From Tetrahymena elliotti 4EA (lineage: Eukaryota > Ciliophora > Oligohymenophorea > Hymenostomatida > Tetrahymenidae), in the NCBI GenBank assembly GCA_000231825.2, contig JH720333.1, positions 694,802-758,801 of the forward strand: a DNA stretch of 64,000 nt, read 5' to 3'. The notes under the pieces were generated by a model. It did no database searches and was not told the DNA's origin. It was given only the letters and a program-made list of their open reading frames with translations. Each line of letters starts with the position of its first letter. Within the stretch, counting starts at the first letter, position 1. Below, piece by piece: positions 50,131-63,114 of this stretch. The translations under genes were made by a program, and so were the position numbers.

Positions 50131-53100
50131 TCACTATTAGTATTTTCCGACTTAAGAGTTGCTTATGACATTTTAACTACTTTATAGAACTTAATTAATA
50201 CGACGGTTTATTTCATTCATCATATCATTATTTCCAGTAGTGGTTGATGTGTATTATTAGTTAACTACAGAGCTGGGAACATAATTACCATTACTGGATT
50301 AGACTTATTCTGATCTAACACCTCCGTAAGTAGAGCCGATTTAGAAGGCACCAGTGTTGTTGATTTCAGAAGGATATTAGTTAGCACTAACCATACCAAT
50401 AGGACTTTCAGGTTCATGAGCTGCGAAAGTGGTACCATAAGTAGGAGCATTAAATTGAATCTAGTTGGAGTAAATATCTTGGTTAACCATTTGTTAGTCG
50501 CTTTGAGCTTGACGCATGGCTCTCTTAACATTTTCTTCAGAGGGCTATTAAACGGTGTTGGCAGGAGTGTATTAAACTTAGGTAGGTATCAAGGGATTGA
50601 TTTAAACATGGCTGTTAGTAATTTCAGCTCCAGTTTAAGGATAAGCAGTCTAATTTTGCTAAAAGGGAATTGTGTTGAAGGGTTTTTCTTCAATGTTATA
50701 AGAGTATTAAGCGATAATTTGAGATTAACCAGGGTGGTAAGGACTGGTAGTAGTTTATACATATTAAACACCAGTTTATGGAGCAGGATTCATGATGAGT
50801 TATGAAGCAGTAGGGATAGAAACTTAAGGATTTTCATAAGTAACTTACTAGTATGCAGGTTGGGTTAAGACTTATGAGTAGTGTTGTCTAGCTCCATTTA
50901 AGATAACCTAAGGTTGAGCATTAGATTAAATATATTAAACTCCACTGATAGCAGTATTAGGTTAAACATATTCAACTTATTGAGCAGGAGGTTATGAGTA
51001 AGAAACATAGACTCCACTTTGATTGGTGGGTTCATTAGTAACATATACTGGATTAGGTTGGTTATTGAATTAATCATGGTAGAAGAATTAATTTTCTAAT
51101 TGAGGAATAGGTTGACCATCTGATTATTAGATCAAGTATTCAAATTGTTATTAGGGAGCTTATTAGTAGTAGATTTTACCATCTTCACCAAGATAAGGAA
51201 CCTTAACAAAGATAGGAGAGTTAGATTGCTGGGCAGCACTTTATTGACCAGCTTACAAAAGTGTATCATCAGCAAAAAGCTTTTCTCCTTATTATTCGGA
51301 AACGTTGGGTTGGGTGTTTTCTTGCTCAAGTGATTTCTTGATTGTTTCCTTTTAGGGGTTGAAGGGCTTTAATGCCAAGATGTCTTTTTCATAGGGTTAT
51401 AAGATTTTGTAGATGATGGAAGGAGTAGGTCTGTCTTCAACATTTTCACTAAGCATAATTTTAATAACTTTACAGAAGAAATCAGAGTATTAGTTTTTAG
51501 AGAAATCAAGAAGGTAGTTAATGTAGTTGTAGTTAATGGAACATTCATCATAGTTGTACCAGCTGGGGCTAGTTTATAAGGTAGCGCAAGCAAGTAAAGT
51601 CATACCTAGTTTATAATGAAAAGAAATAATTAGATAAAGGGTATTTGCATGTATACATTTTGTATTTTATGTTAGTATCTGCTACCTTAAATTGTTGAAA
51701 ATACGAAATATCTTTAATTATTTTTATTATTATTGTGTTTAATTATCTTAATTTGCTTTTAGTTTTTTACTGAATAAGAATGGATGATTTTTATTAATTA
51801 GCAAAAATGAATCTTAGAATACATTAATAAAATTAAAAAATAATAAGTGCCGATAGTTATCTTTTCAAAAAAAAAATTGTTTGCTTTTAATTTATTAATA
51901 AACTCTCTATTTGCTTGCTTGTAAAATTTTCTTTTAGACTGTTAATAAACAATTTTTGCAATTAATTTATGATTCAGCTAAAAAGAAAATTAAAAATTAT
52001 TGCATCAATTATTTATTTATTTATTTCTTGTATCTTTCTTTATTGCCTAAATTTTCAAATTAGTTATTTGAAAATCTGCTGCTCATCTTCTTTCTTTCTT
52101 TATTCTTTATTTCTAAACTCTTGTATTCACTTTATTGCTCTCTAATTTAAGTGCTTTGAAAATAATATTGTTTTATATTCAAGAATAAGTTTTTTGGAAG
52201 GTAGGTAGGTATTATTCTATGTATATTCATTGGTAGGTATAAACGAAAAGCTTAATCAATTTACCAATTGAGTAGATATCGCTCTTGAATTGGTTGACAT
52301 CAGGAACTTGCTTTCTTTTTCTCATCTCTTCAATCTATTCAGGAGAGAGATAACTTTATTCACTTTGGTTGAAGCACTTAGTATAGCCACTAATGTCTTC
52401 AGGGAAAATACTATTTAACATAAAAATATGTTGAGATATTTGTTCAATTTGATAAAATTAACCAATTATTGAATTAAAATATATAGAGAAAGAGTTATTT
52501 TATAAACCAAAACTGCATTCAAGATGAAATGCATCTCAAAAATCAACATTTTGTTGTTATTTTAGAGTTTGGGGGTTATCTATCATTATTTTATGAGCTA
52601 GAGAGATATTAAGTTACTTTTTTGTTATAAATGAATTCTATTCAATTCAAACTTAAAATACAATTATGTTATTTCAACAATGTGAGAAATAGCTCTTGAG
52701 TGAGTAATTAAAGTATTCGAAAACCAATCAACTTGGCTATTTAACATAAAAATAAAATTTTAAGAATGTAATGTATCAATTACCCAAAAGGCATGAGCTT
52801 AACTTCTCCCTTTAAAGTGAAATAAACAGTTGAAGGGCGGACATCAGTAAGAGGCTTGAGTGAGCTCTTTTCAAGATAATAAGCAGCACTGACAATAGAG
52901 TAAAGAATAGCCCATAATTCTTATTCAATGTAGTAGAGACTGACTTATTAACGTCTGACGAGTTCATCTTGAACTGTGTTTTAGTAATATTCATGGTAAG
53001 TAGTGATACCGTTAACAGAACCACACATGCTGTCTTCAGAGTGAGTTTTGTAAGAAAGGACCTTCATTAAGTAACGATTTTAAGTATTAATGGCCTTTGG

Positions 53101-53304
53101 TAGATTGTTTTCTACAAAATCTTCCATAAGTTCTTTACTCATTAAGAAGTTATTCTTGACAGCTACCAAATTTCCTTGAGGGCCTTAATATATCTTGACG
53201 TTGCCAAGACGAGTATCAATTTGTTCCCCGACTTCCTTGTATTCTCTTTAGAATACCCTTAGGAAATCTACATTAGGTTGTGGCTTTGAATTTGTCTCTC
53301 CCAT
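50131..53304 (-). CDS. Pseudokinase with long Gln/Pro-rich C-terminal tail
   Basis: ATG 53304-53302; introns 52411-52783 (phase 2) and 51606-52264 (phase 1); stop 50133-50131; 713 residues. Starts MGETNSKPQPNVDFLRVFQR; Gly2 could be myristoylated. The kinase fold can be traced: VAVKNNFL (K50), a catalytic-loop segment LTDVRPSTVYF (D154) where HRDLKPxN is expected, KLMPFG (171-174) in place of DFG, YLSPEQIEE for APE, SDIYSIGMTLLACATL for helix F, and NVEDRPTPSIIYKIL near the domain end. The metal-binding Asp of DFG is Pro172 and the loop Asn is Thr, so catalysis is unlikely. The tail of roughly 400 residues is rich in Gln, Pro, Tyr and Val (YVSYSQPPAQQVEYVQP). Unlike its neighbours it favours C-ending codons (AAC, TAC, ATC, CCC), as in highly expressed ciliate genes. 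Confidence 0.85.
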
Positions 53305-54853
53305 TTTATTTGATCGATCCTATTTATTTGTTGAAAATTTTTTTTACTTTATAACCTCTTTTTTTATTAGTTCGGCTTTTTCAAGCTGATTCTTTCAATT
53401 TAGTTAATTAATTTTTATTTAATTTTTATTGAAATAAATTTATTACTATTTATTTTTCTTAAGAGATATTCATTCACTCATTGTTTATTGCATTTGTTTG
53501 CTGATGCTGCATTTTTCTTTTTTTACAATAAATCTATTAATTTGCACGTTTATCATTCATTTATTTTCAAATTATTATCATCATTATTACAAACTACCTC
53601 ACCTACTCTCTTTGATAATCATAAGTGAGTTAATTATTAACATTTATTTGCTATTCGCTATAAATATTACTTAGCTCTTTCTTTCTCCTTATAAATATCC
53701 TAGACAACCATAGTTTTTATAAATTTCAATAAATTATAAGCAAAATCCTTCAAATTTCGAACTTAATAAGCAAAATTTTATTTTAAAGTAGGCGTACTGC
53801 TCATATTTTTTGAGAAAATTTGGCATTACTTTTATGGAAGAGCTAAATTAGTTCGTTTTATTCTTAATTCATGCTATCAATTTTTTTTGATTCAGTGCAA
53901 TAAATATATAAATATCTTTGCTAATTTCTTGATTTTCAAAATAAATTTATTTATGTCAATAAGCAGACTAAAACTTAATATAAAATATCTAAATATCTTT
54001 CTTAAATATAATTTATTTCTATACTAATGCTCTCTAGATAAAAACTTAGATAACAATGCAATAACATTGACAACCTCTGTTTCTAGTTAATATTACCTCA
54101 AAAAAAGATACTGGATAGGATTACATATTTTCTTTTACTAATTACCCAGATAAAATAAAATAAAAAATAATCACTCAAAAGTTATTAGATATTTTTTATT
54201 AGCTATTAAATCAGTAACTATTTCATCACATAAATTTTAAATAGCAAAGATTTTCTTCGTTAATAAAAATAATCTATTAAGCTCTTATCAAATCATAAAG
54301 AAAATATAACTTTAGTAGAAATATCTTATCAAATTTTGATTCAAGCGCATCTTTCAATGCTAATGAATTTATTTAAGATCAAAATACATGAATTTAATCT
54401 TATTAAAGAAAAATATAAATTAAGCTAATATAAATAATTCTAATTCATTTTGATTATCATTTATTATTAAGCATCAGACATTAATATTAGCTATTTAAAT
54501 AAATTTACTCAAATAATAAATCAATGATTCACTTTTGGCATTCTATTAGATTGTTTTACATTGATTTCAAATATATGACTCAATAATGTAAAGAAGAATT
54601 TAAGCAAGATAAAATGTATTATTAGTCAAAATAAAGATGATCATTTATTTAAGAAAATCAACAAAACCTTTTTTAAAGAGAAATGTAGATTTGTTAATTA
54701 CAAAAAACATTTTACATTTAATATATTTAAAGAATTAATTTGATTTCAATCATCATTTTGTATTCATTATATTTCATTGTAAAAAATGTTGCAAATTTTT
54801 TAGTAATATGTAAAAAGACAAAAGAAAAATGTTAAAAATTTGGTTTTCATTTA
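53305..54853. other. Gene-poor AT-rich stretch
   Basis: About 1.5 kb; includes the pseudokinase promoter side. No coding segment recognised. Confidence 0.55.
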
Positions 54854-55123
54854 TCAAACAAGTTTTGGGCAACAATATTTAAATTCAGATAGGAAATCAT
54901 CTTGATTGCTAATTCCTTATTCAAAGCAAGTATCAAAACATATAGCTTTACATGTTTGTAAATTTTCGTAGCAAATATTTCCATTCTCACTAAAAAACAT
55001 GTTTTCATTAGAAAGCTAACTATTTACTTAATTTTATGTGCCATCAGATTGCTAACTTAAAACTAATCTGCTGCATAATAGTATTAATTTTATCAAATTT
55101 CCTAAAAAATATTTGAAATCCAT
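54854..55123 (-). CDS. Small secreted cysteine-rich protein
   Basis: Minus strand, ATG 55123-55121, stop 54856-54854, 89 residues; visible only with TAA/TAG read as Gln. A signal peptide (MDFKYFLGNLIKLILLCSRL, then VLS) is followed by a Gln/Asn/Ser linker (DGTQNQVNSQLSNENMFF) and a cysteine cluster: NICYENLQTCKAICFDTCFE and, near the end, KYCCPKLV. The pattern C-x6-C-x3-C-x3-C ... CC suggests a small disulfide-stapled domain. The local base composition is visibly less A/T-monotonous than the flanking kilobases, which supports coding. Not assigned to any family; it could be a secreted effector, mating or granule peptide, but nothing in the sequence decides. An upstream exon is not needed. Confidence 0.68.
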
Positions 55124-58100
55124 TTTTTTTTTCTTTGTACAAATTAATATTTAAAACTAAAAATTTTTCGCTGATTAAAACTCTTGTTATCAAAATTAAT
55201 CAAGAGATTGCTTTGATTATTTCTTTACACATTACTTTTTAAAATTTTTATCATACATACAGCGAATTTATTTTTGAGAGAGAATAAAAAATATTAAAAT
55301 AATGGTAAATATTTTTTTAATTTATAGAAGAGAACCAAGAAATATAAAAATATTTAAAAAAGTTTTAAACCATTTTAAAGATAATTTTAATTCTAAATTT
55401 TTAATTTAAAAAAAATAGAATTTTATTTAAAAAAATTTTTGTAAAAAATTGTATTTTTTGAATTAAGATTTTTATCCCCAGGTTATCAACAAGTATTCCA
55501 TAAGGCTTTTACATTTCAAAATGATATTTACTTACTTAATAAAAATATCAAATTTAAATTCAAATTGAACCAAAAATAAAATATACTCATGATTACTTAC
55601 ATAAAGAAGGCAGTTACTTACTATGCTCATAAAAATAAAGGAAGATAATAATTACCACTTAAAATAGAAAAACATTACCTATTTACTCTTTTTTGAGTAA
55701 AATAAACTCTTACTTAGAAGAATTAAAAATTTCAAATAAAATAATAACATAAAAAAATATTTCCAATCAAATATTCTGAAATAAAGCAAAATTATCAATG
55801 AAAACCTTACTTGAAAGATATTTAATATAAATATTTTATGGTTTCTACATGATTTTTAAATATATTTTTATTTTATATTGAATTTAAGAAATTCTACTGT
55901 AAAATAATTAAAAAATTTTTAAAACATTTTTTTGTGTTAATAATAAAGCTTTTTTAGTAAATATTTTAAATAAAAGATTTGATAGTAAACCTGCTAATTG
56001 ATTAATATTCTAATTGATCTTTTTTTATTTATTAAAATTATATCTAACTCTAAAAAAATAAATATATTACTGAACCTTATTCTTCCATAAAAACAAATCA
56101 ACAAATAATTTAAAAAATATTTATTGTATACTTTTAAAAAATAGTGATATCACTTCATTAAATTATTAAATTGAATATACTTAAAAATATTCTAAATTTA
56201 AAATCATTAATATTTTTAATCTTTTAAGACACTTTATTCTACATCTAGTAAATTAGAAATAATTAAATTCAATTTTCAATATAAAATATCAACAGTATTC
56301 TCCTTAAAAATTTTCATAAATACCTCATAAAATAAAATCATCTTTAAATAGAAAAATATTTTTTGAAAAATTTTAAACAAAAGTAAAGAAGATCTAAGAA
56401 ATAATATTAGTATTTTAATTATTGAAAGCATATAATATATTAATACTAGAACTTATAATATTAATATATACTTATTATGCTAATATGTCAGCTTCATATT
56501 GTTACTCCTCAGTCTCATGTAAAAAATCCAAATGTAAATAGATCATTGACTAATACAAGATATGATGCAAAATTTAACTAAAATTAATAATGATAGAAAA
56601 TTTTATAATAGAGTGTAATATTTTTTAAGAGATAAATATACTACATAAAATGTATGAGTTCTAGAAATCACTCACATATTTAATTTAAAAATTAAATATT
56701 TCAAATTTTTAAAATAAATATTTTTAAAAATTAATGTTATTACATCTTCTAATCTCAAATTAAAATTTTCAAATCTTAGCAAATCTTATTGGTGAAAGGT
56801 ACTTTAAAATTTATCTGAAAGAACAAAATAAATAAATTTTTTAAGATAAATGAATTTAGGAATCATACCTAATTTCACTAATTATATTTAGTTGTTTAAT
56901 TGAGTTAATTTTAATGATTAACTTTTAAAATATGTTTATTTAGAGAACATCTTATGATTAATAAAAACTAAAGATGAAATAGTTTAAGTAAAAACTCTTT
57001 TTTTGGCTGAAATTTATTTACTTGTAATTAAATAAAAATAAGAGGGTTAAAATATTTTAATATTAAATATTTATTGAAAGAATGAAAATATCTAATTTTT
57101 ATACTTGAAATGAATTTAACGTTTTCTATTAAAATATTAAATAAATTCAAAAAGCTGATCCAAATTGTATGTTTGTATTAGAAGGACCATTTTTTACCAC
57201 TATTGTTACCAGTAAATATATTTATATGTAAGAATATTTTTTTCAATTAAACTAGTATGTGAAATTTTCTTTAAAATAGAATTCATTTTTACCCATGTTT
57301 TTTTCAAATATTTATGGAATTTCTGAATATTCTTTTTTAAATACAATAAAAGTGTAGAACAATTAGAAATCAATAGACAAAATTTAAGGAAAAAGTGGTT
57401 GATTTTTTTATTTAAAAAATAAACTAAAGCCATTAAAATGAACTTGATCATCTTCTTGAAATTAATCTATATTGAAGATTTAAATTTATGGTTTTAAAAT
57501 TTTGTATATTGTTTTCTGTATGAATTTTGATATATCAAATGAAGTATTACTTAATTGCTTAAAATATATTATCTGCATCTTTTATTTTAAAATATTTTCT
57601 ATTGTAAGGTAGCTTTTAAGAAATATTAGGCATCATGACTGATTATATATATACAAAAAAAATTTGTTAGTGCCAAATTTGAAATCGACTAAAATTTAAG
57701 ATAATAAATAAAGTATTTAGGTTAAATTATTCTATTGATACTAAACTCATTAGTTCTATTAAAAATTGGAATTAATTACCTCCAAACAAATTTACTCACA
57801 TATTTTTTAAAAAAAATGTGAAAATTTATTGGATTAAATTCTATGTCAATTAATTCTTACAATTTTAATATTTGAGAAACTAAAAATTTCATACTTAGTT
57901 TTTATTAAACATATTTGCAAAATAAAATATAAAAATAAATTTAGTAAGAATTTTAAATAAAAGAGTGTCATCTCTCATAATTTAAATTATATTCTATTTA
58001 CACTTTGTATACATAATCCACCAATAAATTTATTAAATTCATGTGTTTTATAAATAATTTGTGGATATGAATATAATTAAAATCAAAAGTAAGGCATAAC

Positions 58101-58903
58101 AGAATTTAGTTGAATTCCTTATTCCTTATAGTACCTAATTAGTAAGTGAAAATTTAAGATTTCATATAATAAAAATACTCTCTTTACAATAATATAAATT
58201 ACAAAAATATGGTTTTTAGTGTGTTGATGGTATTTATATACATATTTGGGATCAATTTATTTTTTAGTTAGTAGTTGAAAAGAAAAGTATGAATAAAAAT
58301 AAACATTATTTTTTTTAAAGATATAATGCTTTTTGGAAACTAATTTACGAGATAAATAAATTAAATAGAATATATAAACAGTTTAAAAGCAATTTTATTA
58401 TTACATTATTAAAAAATATTGGGTTTTAATTTATTTAGTATGATTAATTTAATTTGGATTATTATTAATCCAGCAACTTAGATTTTAAAGAGTTTCCCTA
58501 ATTTTAAATTATTTTTATCCAACCTAATATACATATTTATTGAACATTTAAATCATATTACTTTTTTAAAGAGATAGAGATAAAATATTTTCATTTGATC
58601 TATAAGAGATTTTTTTTATTTATACTTTACAAGCAATCATAAAAAATTAAATGTAATCATCTGACTCATTAATTTAGTTTTAATCATTTATTTTTTTATC
58701 TTGTAAGTAAATCTTTAGTTATAGTTAATCAGAACGAATTAAAGTAATTATTTATTCATACTTATATTCATTATAATACATATAATACAGAACCTCTTTA
58801 ATACTTATTTGCTACAAGTATATGTCTTTAAAAAGAAAATTGATGTATTGTTTTAAAGATAATTTATCAATAAAAAATAAAAGCAAAAAATTCATTATAA
58901 AAT
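55124..58903. other. Gene desert, extremely AT-rich
   Basis: About 3.8 kb without a supported gene. The minus ORF at 57206-57451 (81 codons) is Lys/Leu/Ile-heavy and read as chance. Confidence 0.55.
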
Positions 58904-61900
58904 ATGAAAATGAATAAAGTTAATATATTTCTTTTACTAATATCTTTATTAGTAAATGCTTAAACTATAAACAAGTAAATCGTTAATACTTGCTTACAAG
59001 ATGAGATAGATATGAGTGAAATAGTTCCCAAAGACTATTTAGAAACCTTTGATGAAAACTATGGAAACAGAAATCTCTAAACTTCTCAACCTTAGCCTAT
59101 AAGAATCACTCTCGATTTCAAAGAATTTGATAACCCAAATAATGGAGATGGATTGACACTAAACTTAAAAGAGTATCTCAAGAAAATTATGTTTGCTGCC
59201 TAAAATTATTTAAGCAAGCTAATTAAAGTTTACCCTAGATAGAAACCTATTAAGTTTAACTGGAGTGGGGATACATGCTATGATGTTAAGGTTACTGAAG
59301 AAATAAAAACAGTTGGTATTGATAACTCTGATTTACACATCTATGTTACCTATTCTAATGAGCCAAATACAACCTATTTAGCTAATGCAAGTAAGATAAT
59401 AATTTAAATAAAATTTAAAGATAATTTTATGAATATTTACTTTTTATTTAACTAGTATGGTGCTAATTAGACCCTAACCCTAATATTGGTAGAGTCAAGT
59501 TCAATATTGGTACTATGGATATTGATGAATCATCTCCTTAATCATTCTAAGATAATTTCTCAACTTCATTACATGAAATTCTTCATATCTTAGGTTTTTC
59601 AGGTAGCAGTGTTTCTTATTGGATAGATCCTGATACTAATAAACCATATGGGGGATAAAATGAAAGTAAGGTTATGAAAAGAGAGAATAGATGGGAAGTC
59701 GATAATGTTCTTAAAGTATTCTCCAAAAATATTTTGAGAGTTTCTAGAAATCATTATACTTGTCCCTCAATTGATGGTATGTATCTTGAAAATTAAGGTG
59801 GTGGTGGTTCTATGGGTTCTCACTGGGAAAGAGATTTACTTGGTAACGAATTTATGACTGCCAGTATTGTTTATGGAGTCTACACTATCTCTGAATTCAC
59901 TGCTGCTCTTCTTTTAGATACTGGTTATTATGCAGAAATCAATTCTAATCTTCTCATGCCTATTTACTGGGGTAAAAATAAAGGTTGTGATTTTTTCAAT
60001 AAATCATGTAATACTGGAAAATACTTCCCCGAATTTCCTGATGACAGTGTTCATGAATCATGTGACTTTTTCTCTTAGGGTATTGGTAGTCTTTAAAAAT
60101 ATGATTTCTTTTCTTAATGTAAGACTATCTCAGCTTACTCTAATGCTTATTGTGAATCTGATGAATTTAAGCCTGATGAAAGATTAAGATAGAATACAGG
60201 TGCTGGATCAAGATGTTTTAGATCAAATGCAAACATCAAAGGTAATGAAATTTTGGATATGAATGGTAGATGCTTTAAAAGTGAATGTAACAATGATCTA
60301 TCTTCTATTAGAGTCAATGTTTGGGGTGATGAATATGTTACTTGCAACTATCCAGACCAAGTAATTAATTTAGCTGATCAAACTAAACATACCTAAGGTA
60401 CTATGAGATGTCCTCATGATTTTGACTTGTTCTGTAAATTCCCTAAATCATGTCCCAATAAATGTTCAAATAATGGTGTCTGTAATAATGGTTATTGTGT
60501 TTGCTTAAAAGGATAAGCTGGAGTAGATTGTTCGTAAAGATGTGAAGAAAATTAAGTATGGGATGGTTCTTGTTGTGTTAATAATTGTCCTGCTGGTTAA
60601 TTCAAAAACTTAGATAATACTTGTAAACCAACTTGTCCTTACAAGCAATTTGGAGATAGAATAACTGGTAGTTGTATTCTTTGTTCTGTCAACTGTTCTG
60701 CTTGTTTTGGTGCTTCATTTAATCAATGTCTCTCATGTAATAACGGATATACCCTCTAAGAAAACTAATGCATTGATACAACCTGCCATCCTAGTTGTAT
60801 ATCCTGCTTGGGCCCTAATACAAATCAATGCTCTTCTTGTGTATCTGGAACTTATTTGGATTCAAGAAAGACATGTTAACCTTGTTAATTCCCTTGTGAT
60901 AACTGTTTTAATTCAGCCACTGAATGCACAACTTGCAGATAAGGATATCAAATGGATAAGTTTAGTGGTAAATGTGTTTCAATGAGTACTTGTGATAGCT
61001 CTTGTTTACAATGCTCAGCTTTTAGAGATCCTACTAAATGTACTTCCTGTAGAGAAGGATTTTTCCTCAATAATGAAGGTAGATGCTAAAAGTGCAATGA
61101 ATCTTGTGCTACTTGTACTGAAAGAGAAGATAAATGCTTAAAGTGTACTGATGGATGGGAATATGATGATTCATAAAATAGAAGGTGCTATATTTAATGT
61201 CATCAAAGTTGTGATACTTGTACAACTCGTTAAGATCCTACAGCTTGTAAAACATGTGCTTTTAATTATTTTATGATGAACAACATTTGTGTTCCTTGTG
61301 ATAAGAATTGTTATGGTTGTAGAGAAGATACTAAAAAATGTACTAGCTGTAATAGAGGATTCAGACTTGACTTAAATACTTAAAGCTGTGTAGCAGTATG
61401 TAGATAAGATGAATTCTTAGATATGAATTATACTTGCTAAAAGTGTATATTACCTTGTGCTACATGCAAATATTATCATGATTACTGTAGTAGTTGTGTA
61501 GCTGGTTATACCTATGATGAATAATATAAATCTTGTTAGCCTACAAAAAATACTTGTCATCAAAGCTGCTCACAATGCAATAGATTTGATGATCCAAAAT
61601 CTTGTACTTCTTGTAGAGATGGAATGTACTTACTATTAGGAAGATGCTAATACTGCAGTGATAGATGTAAAACTTGTGAAAAAGATGTTAACATATGTAC
61701 TTCATGCTAAGATAATTAATTTTTACAAAACAAATAATGCTTTTAATGCCATAGTTCATGCTTGACATGTTCTGGAATTTCAACAAACTGTACTTCTTGT
61801 CAAGATGGGTACTCAAAAGACTCTAAAACAGGTCTTTGTGTTGATAGTAAAATCATTTGCAAAAATTATGAGTACTTGGATAGAAATAATTAATGCTAAA

Positions 61901-63114
61901 ACTGTTCTTAACCATGTGCTTCTTGTTTCTATTATCCAAATAGATGCTCTAGCTGTATTTTAGGTTTCAAATTAAACTAGTAAACATACTAATGTTAATA
62001 GGAAATCATAACTTGTAAAGCTGGATAATTCTTAGATTTTGATAATAAATGCAAACCTTGTGATGCTTCTTGTACCACTTGCGAATAAACCAGTACAAGA
62101 TGTACTAGCTGTAGACATGGTTTTACACTTTCAAGAAATTCTTGTTAATCAACTACTTGTTAAGATGATTCTTTCTTAAACTAATAAGGAGTATGTCAAA
62201 GATGTAGTGAATCTTGCTCTAAATGTATAAATAATTAGGATAATTGCACTTAATGTGCTCCTAGTTATTCTTTTGATTCTAAAGTTTAGAGATGCGTTAA
62301 AAACTCTAAGAATTAGTAATGTCATACTTCTTGTAAAGAATGTAGCCAATCTAATAATCCATAAGCTTGTATATCATGCAACAATAGTCAATATTTAAAC
62401 AATAAAGGATAATGCCTTGCTTGTGATAAATCTTGTTTGACATGTAGTAGGTAATAATACTTTTGTACTTCTTGTGAATAAGGTTTTAAGTTGGACTAAA
62501 CCTATGGTAAGTGTATTCCTGATTGCAAATAAGATTAATATTTAGATTACTAATAAAATATGTGCAAACCTTGTGCATCTCCTTGTGGAAACTGCGAATA
62601 TTATGCAGATAGATGTACTAGCTGTATTTCTGGATATAAGTATGACAATCAGAGATATAGTTGTGAAATTGTTTGCTAACCTGGATAATTTATTGATAAA
62701 GATCAAACTTGCAAGCCATGCTAATCTCCTTGTGGAAACTGTGAATACTATGCAGATAGATGTACAAGTTGTATTTCTGGATATAAGTATGATGATGATA
62801 GAAAAAGTTGTGAAATTGTTTGCTAAACTGGATAATTTGTTGATAGCGATCTAACTTGCAAATCGTGCTAATCTCCCTGCGCAACATGTGAATATTATGA
62901 AAACAGATGCATGAGTTGTGTCTCTGGATATTCTTATAATAATTATTACTGTGAATAGAATACCAGATCTAGCTTTAGAGGTTGTCACGAATCTTGTAAC
63001 ACATGCACAAAATCTATGGACCCTCGTTCATGTGATTCATGTAGAGAAGGTTATGTATTGAATAATGGATCTTGTTTAAAAAAGAGAGGAAATTATTTTG
63101 ACCCTAAAAATTGA
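58904..63114 (+). CDS. Secreted leishmanolysin-like metalloprotease (M8) with long furin-like CxxC repeat region
   Basis: Exons 58904-59390 and 59456-63114 around a 65-nt intron (phase 1); 1381 residues. Signal peptide MKMNKVNIFLLLISLLVNA. The M8 zinc site is complete: TSLHEILHILGF (H202, E203, H206), third ligand in GSMGSHWERD (H285) and Met-turn NEFMTASIV (M296). The 11-residue gap from third His to Met matches leishmanolysin; the gap from HExxH to the third His is somewhat longer. After the protease and its Cys-rich completion (about residue 500) comes an EGF-like NKCSNNGVCNNGYCVC and then a long series of CxxC modules like the furin/growth-factor-receptor repeats common in ciliate surface proteins. 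It ends KKRGNYFDPKN with no membrane helix, so it is probably secreted or held by other proteins. Likely a zinc endopeptidase acting outside the cell or in the secretory pathway. Confidence 0.93.
62563..62985 (+). repeat. 147-bp (49-codon) internal tandem repeat
   Basis: Within the protease gene three copies start at 62563, 62710 and 62857 (exact 147-bp spacing). The encoded unit is C-K-P-C, PCGNCEYYADRCTSCISGYK, SCEIVC and GQF. Units 1 and 2 are almost identical; unit 3 is diverged (PCATCEYYENRCMSCVSGYS) and lacks the end. A less similar forerunner lies near 61900 (CASCFYYPNRCSSC). Confidence 0.9.

Noticed and set aside
50416..50805. 129-codon plus-strand ORF
   Set aside because: Antisense shadow of the pseudokinase tail, whose codon bias leaves the complementary strand open.
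56485..56571. Tiny + strand ORF with three Cys (MSASYCYSSVSCKKSKCK)
   Set aside because: Under 30 codons, no signal peptide, no supporting context; chance is likely.
57206..57451. 81-codon minus-strand ORF
   Set aside because: Lys/Leu/Ile/Phe-dominated, no motif, inside a gene desert.
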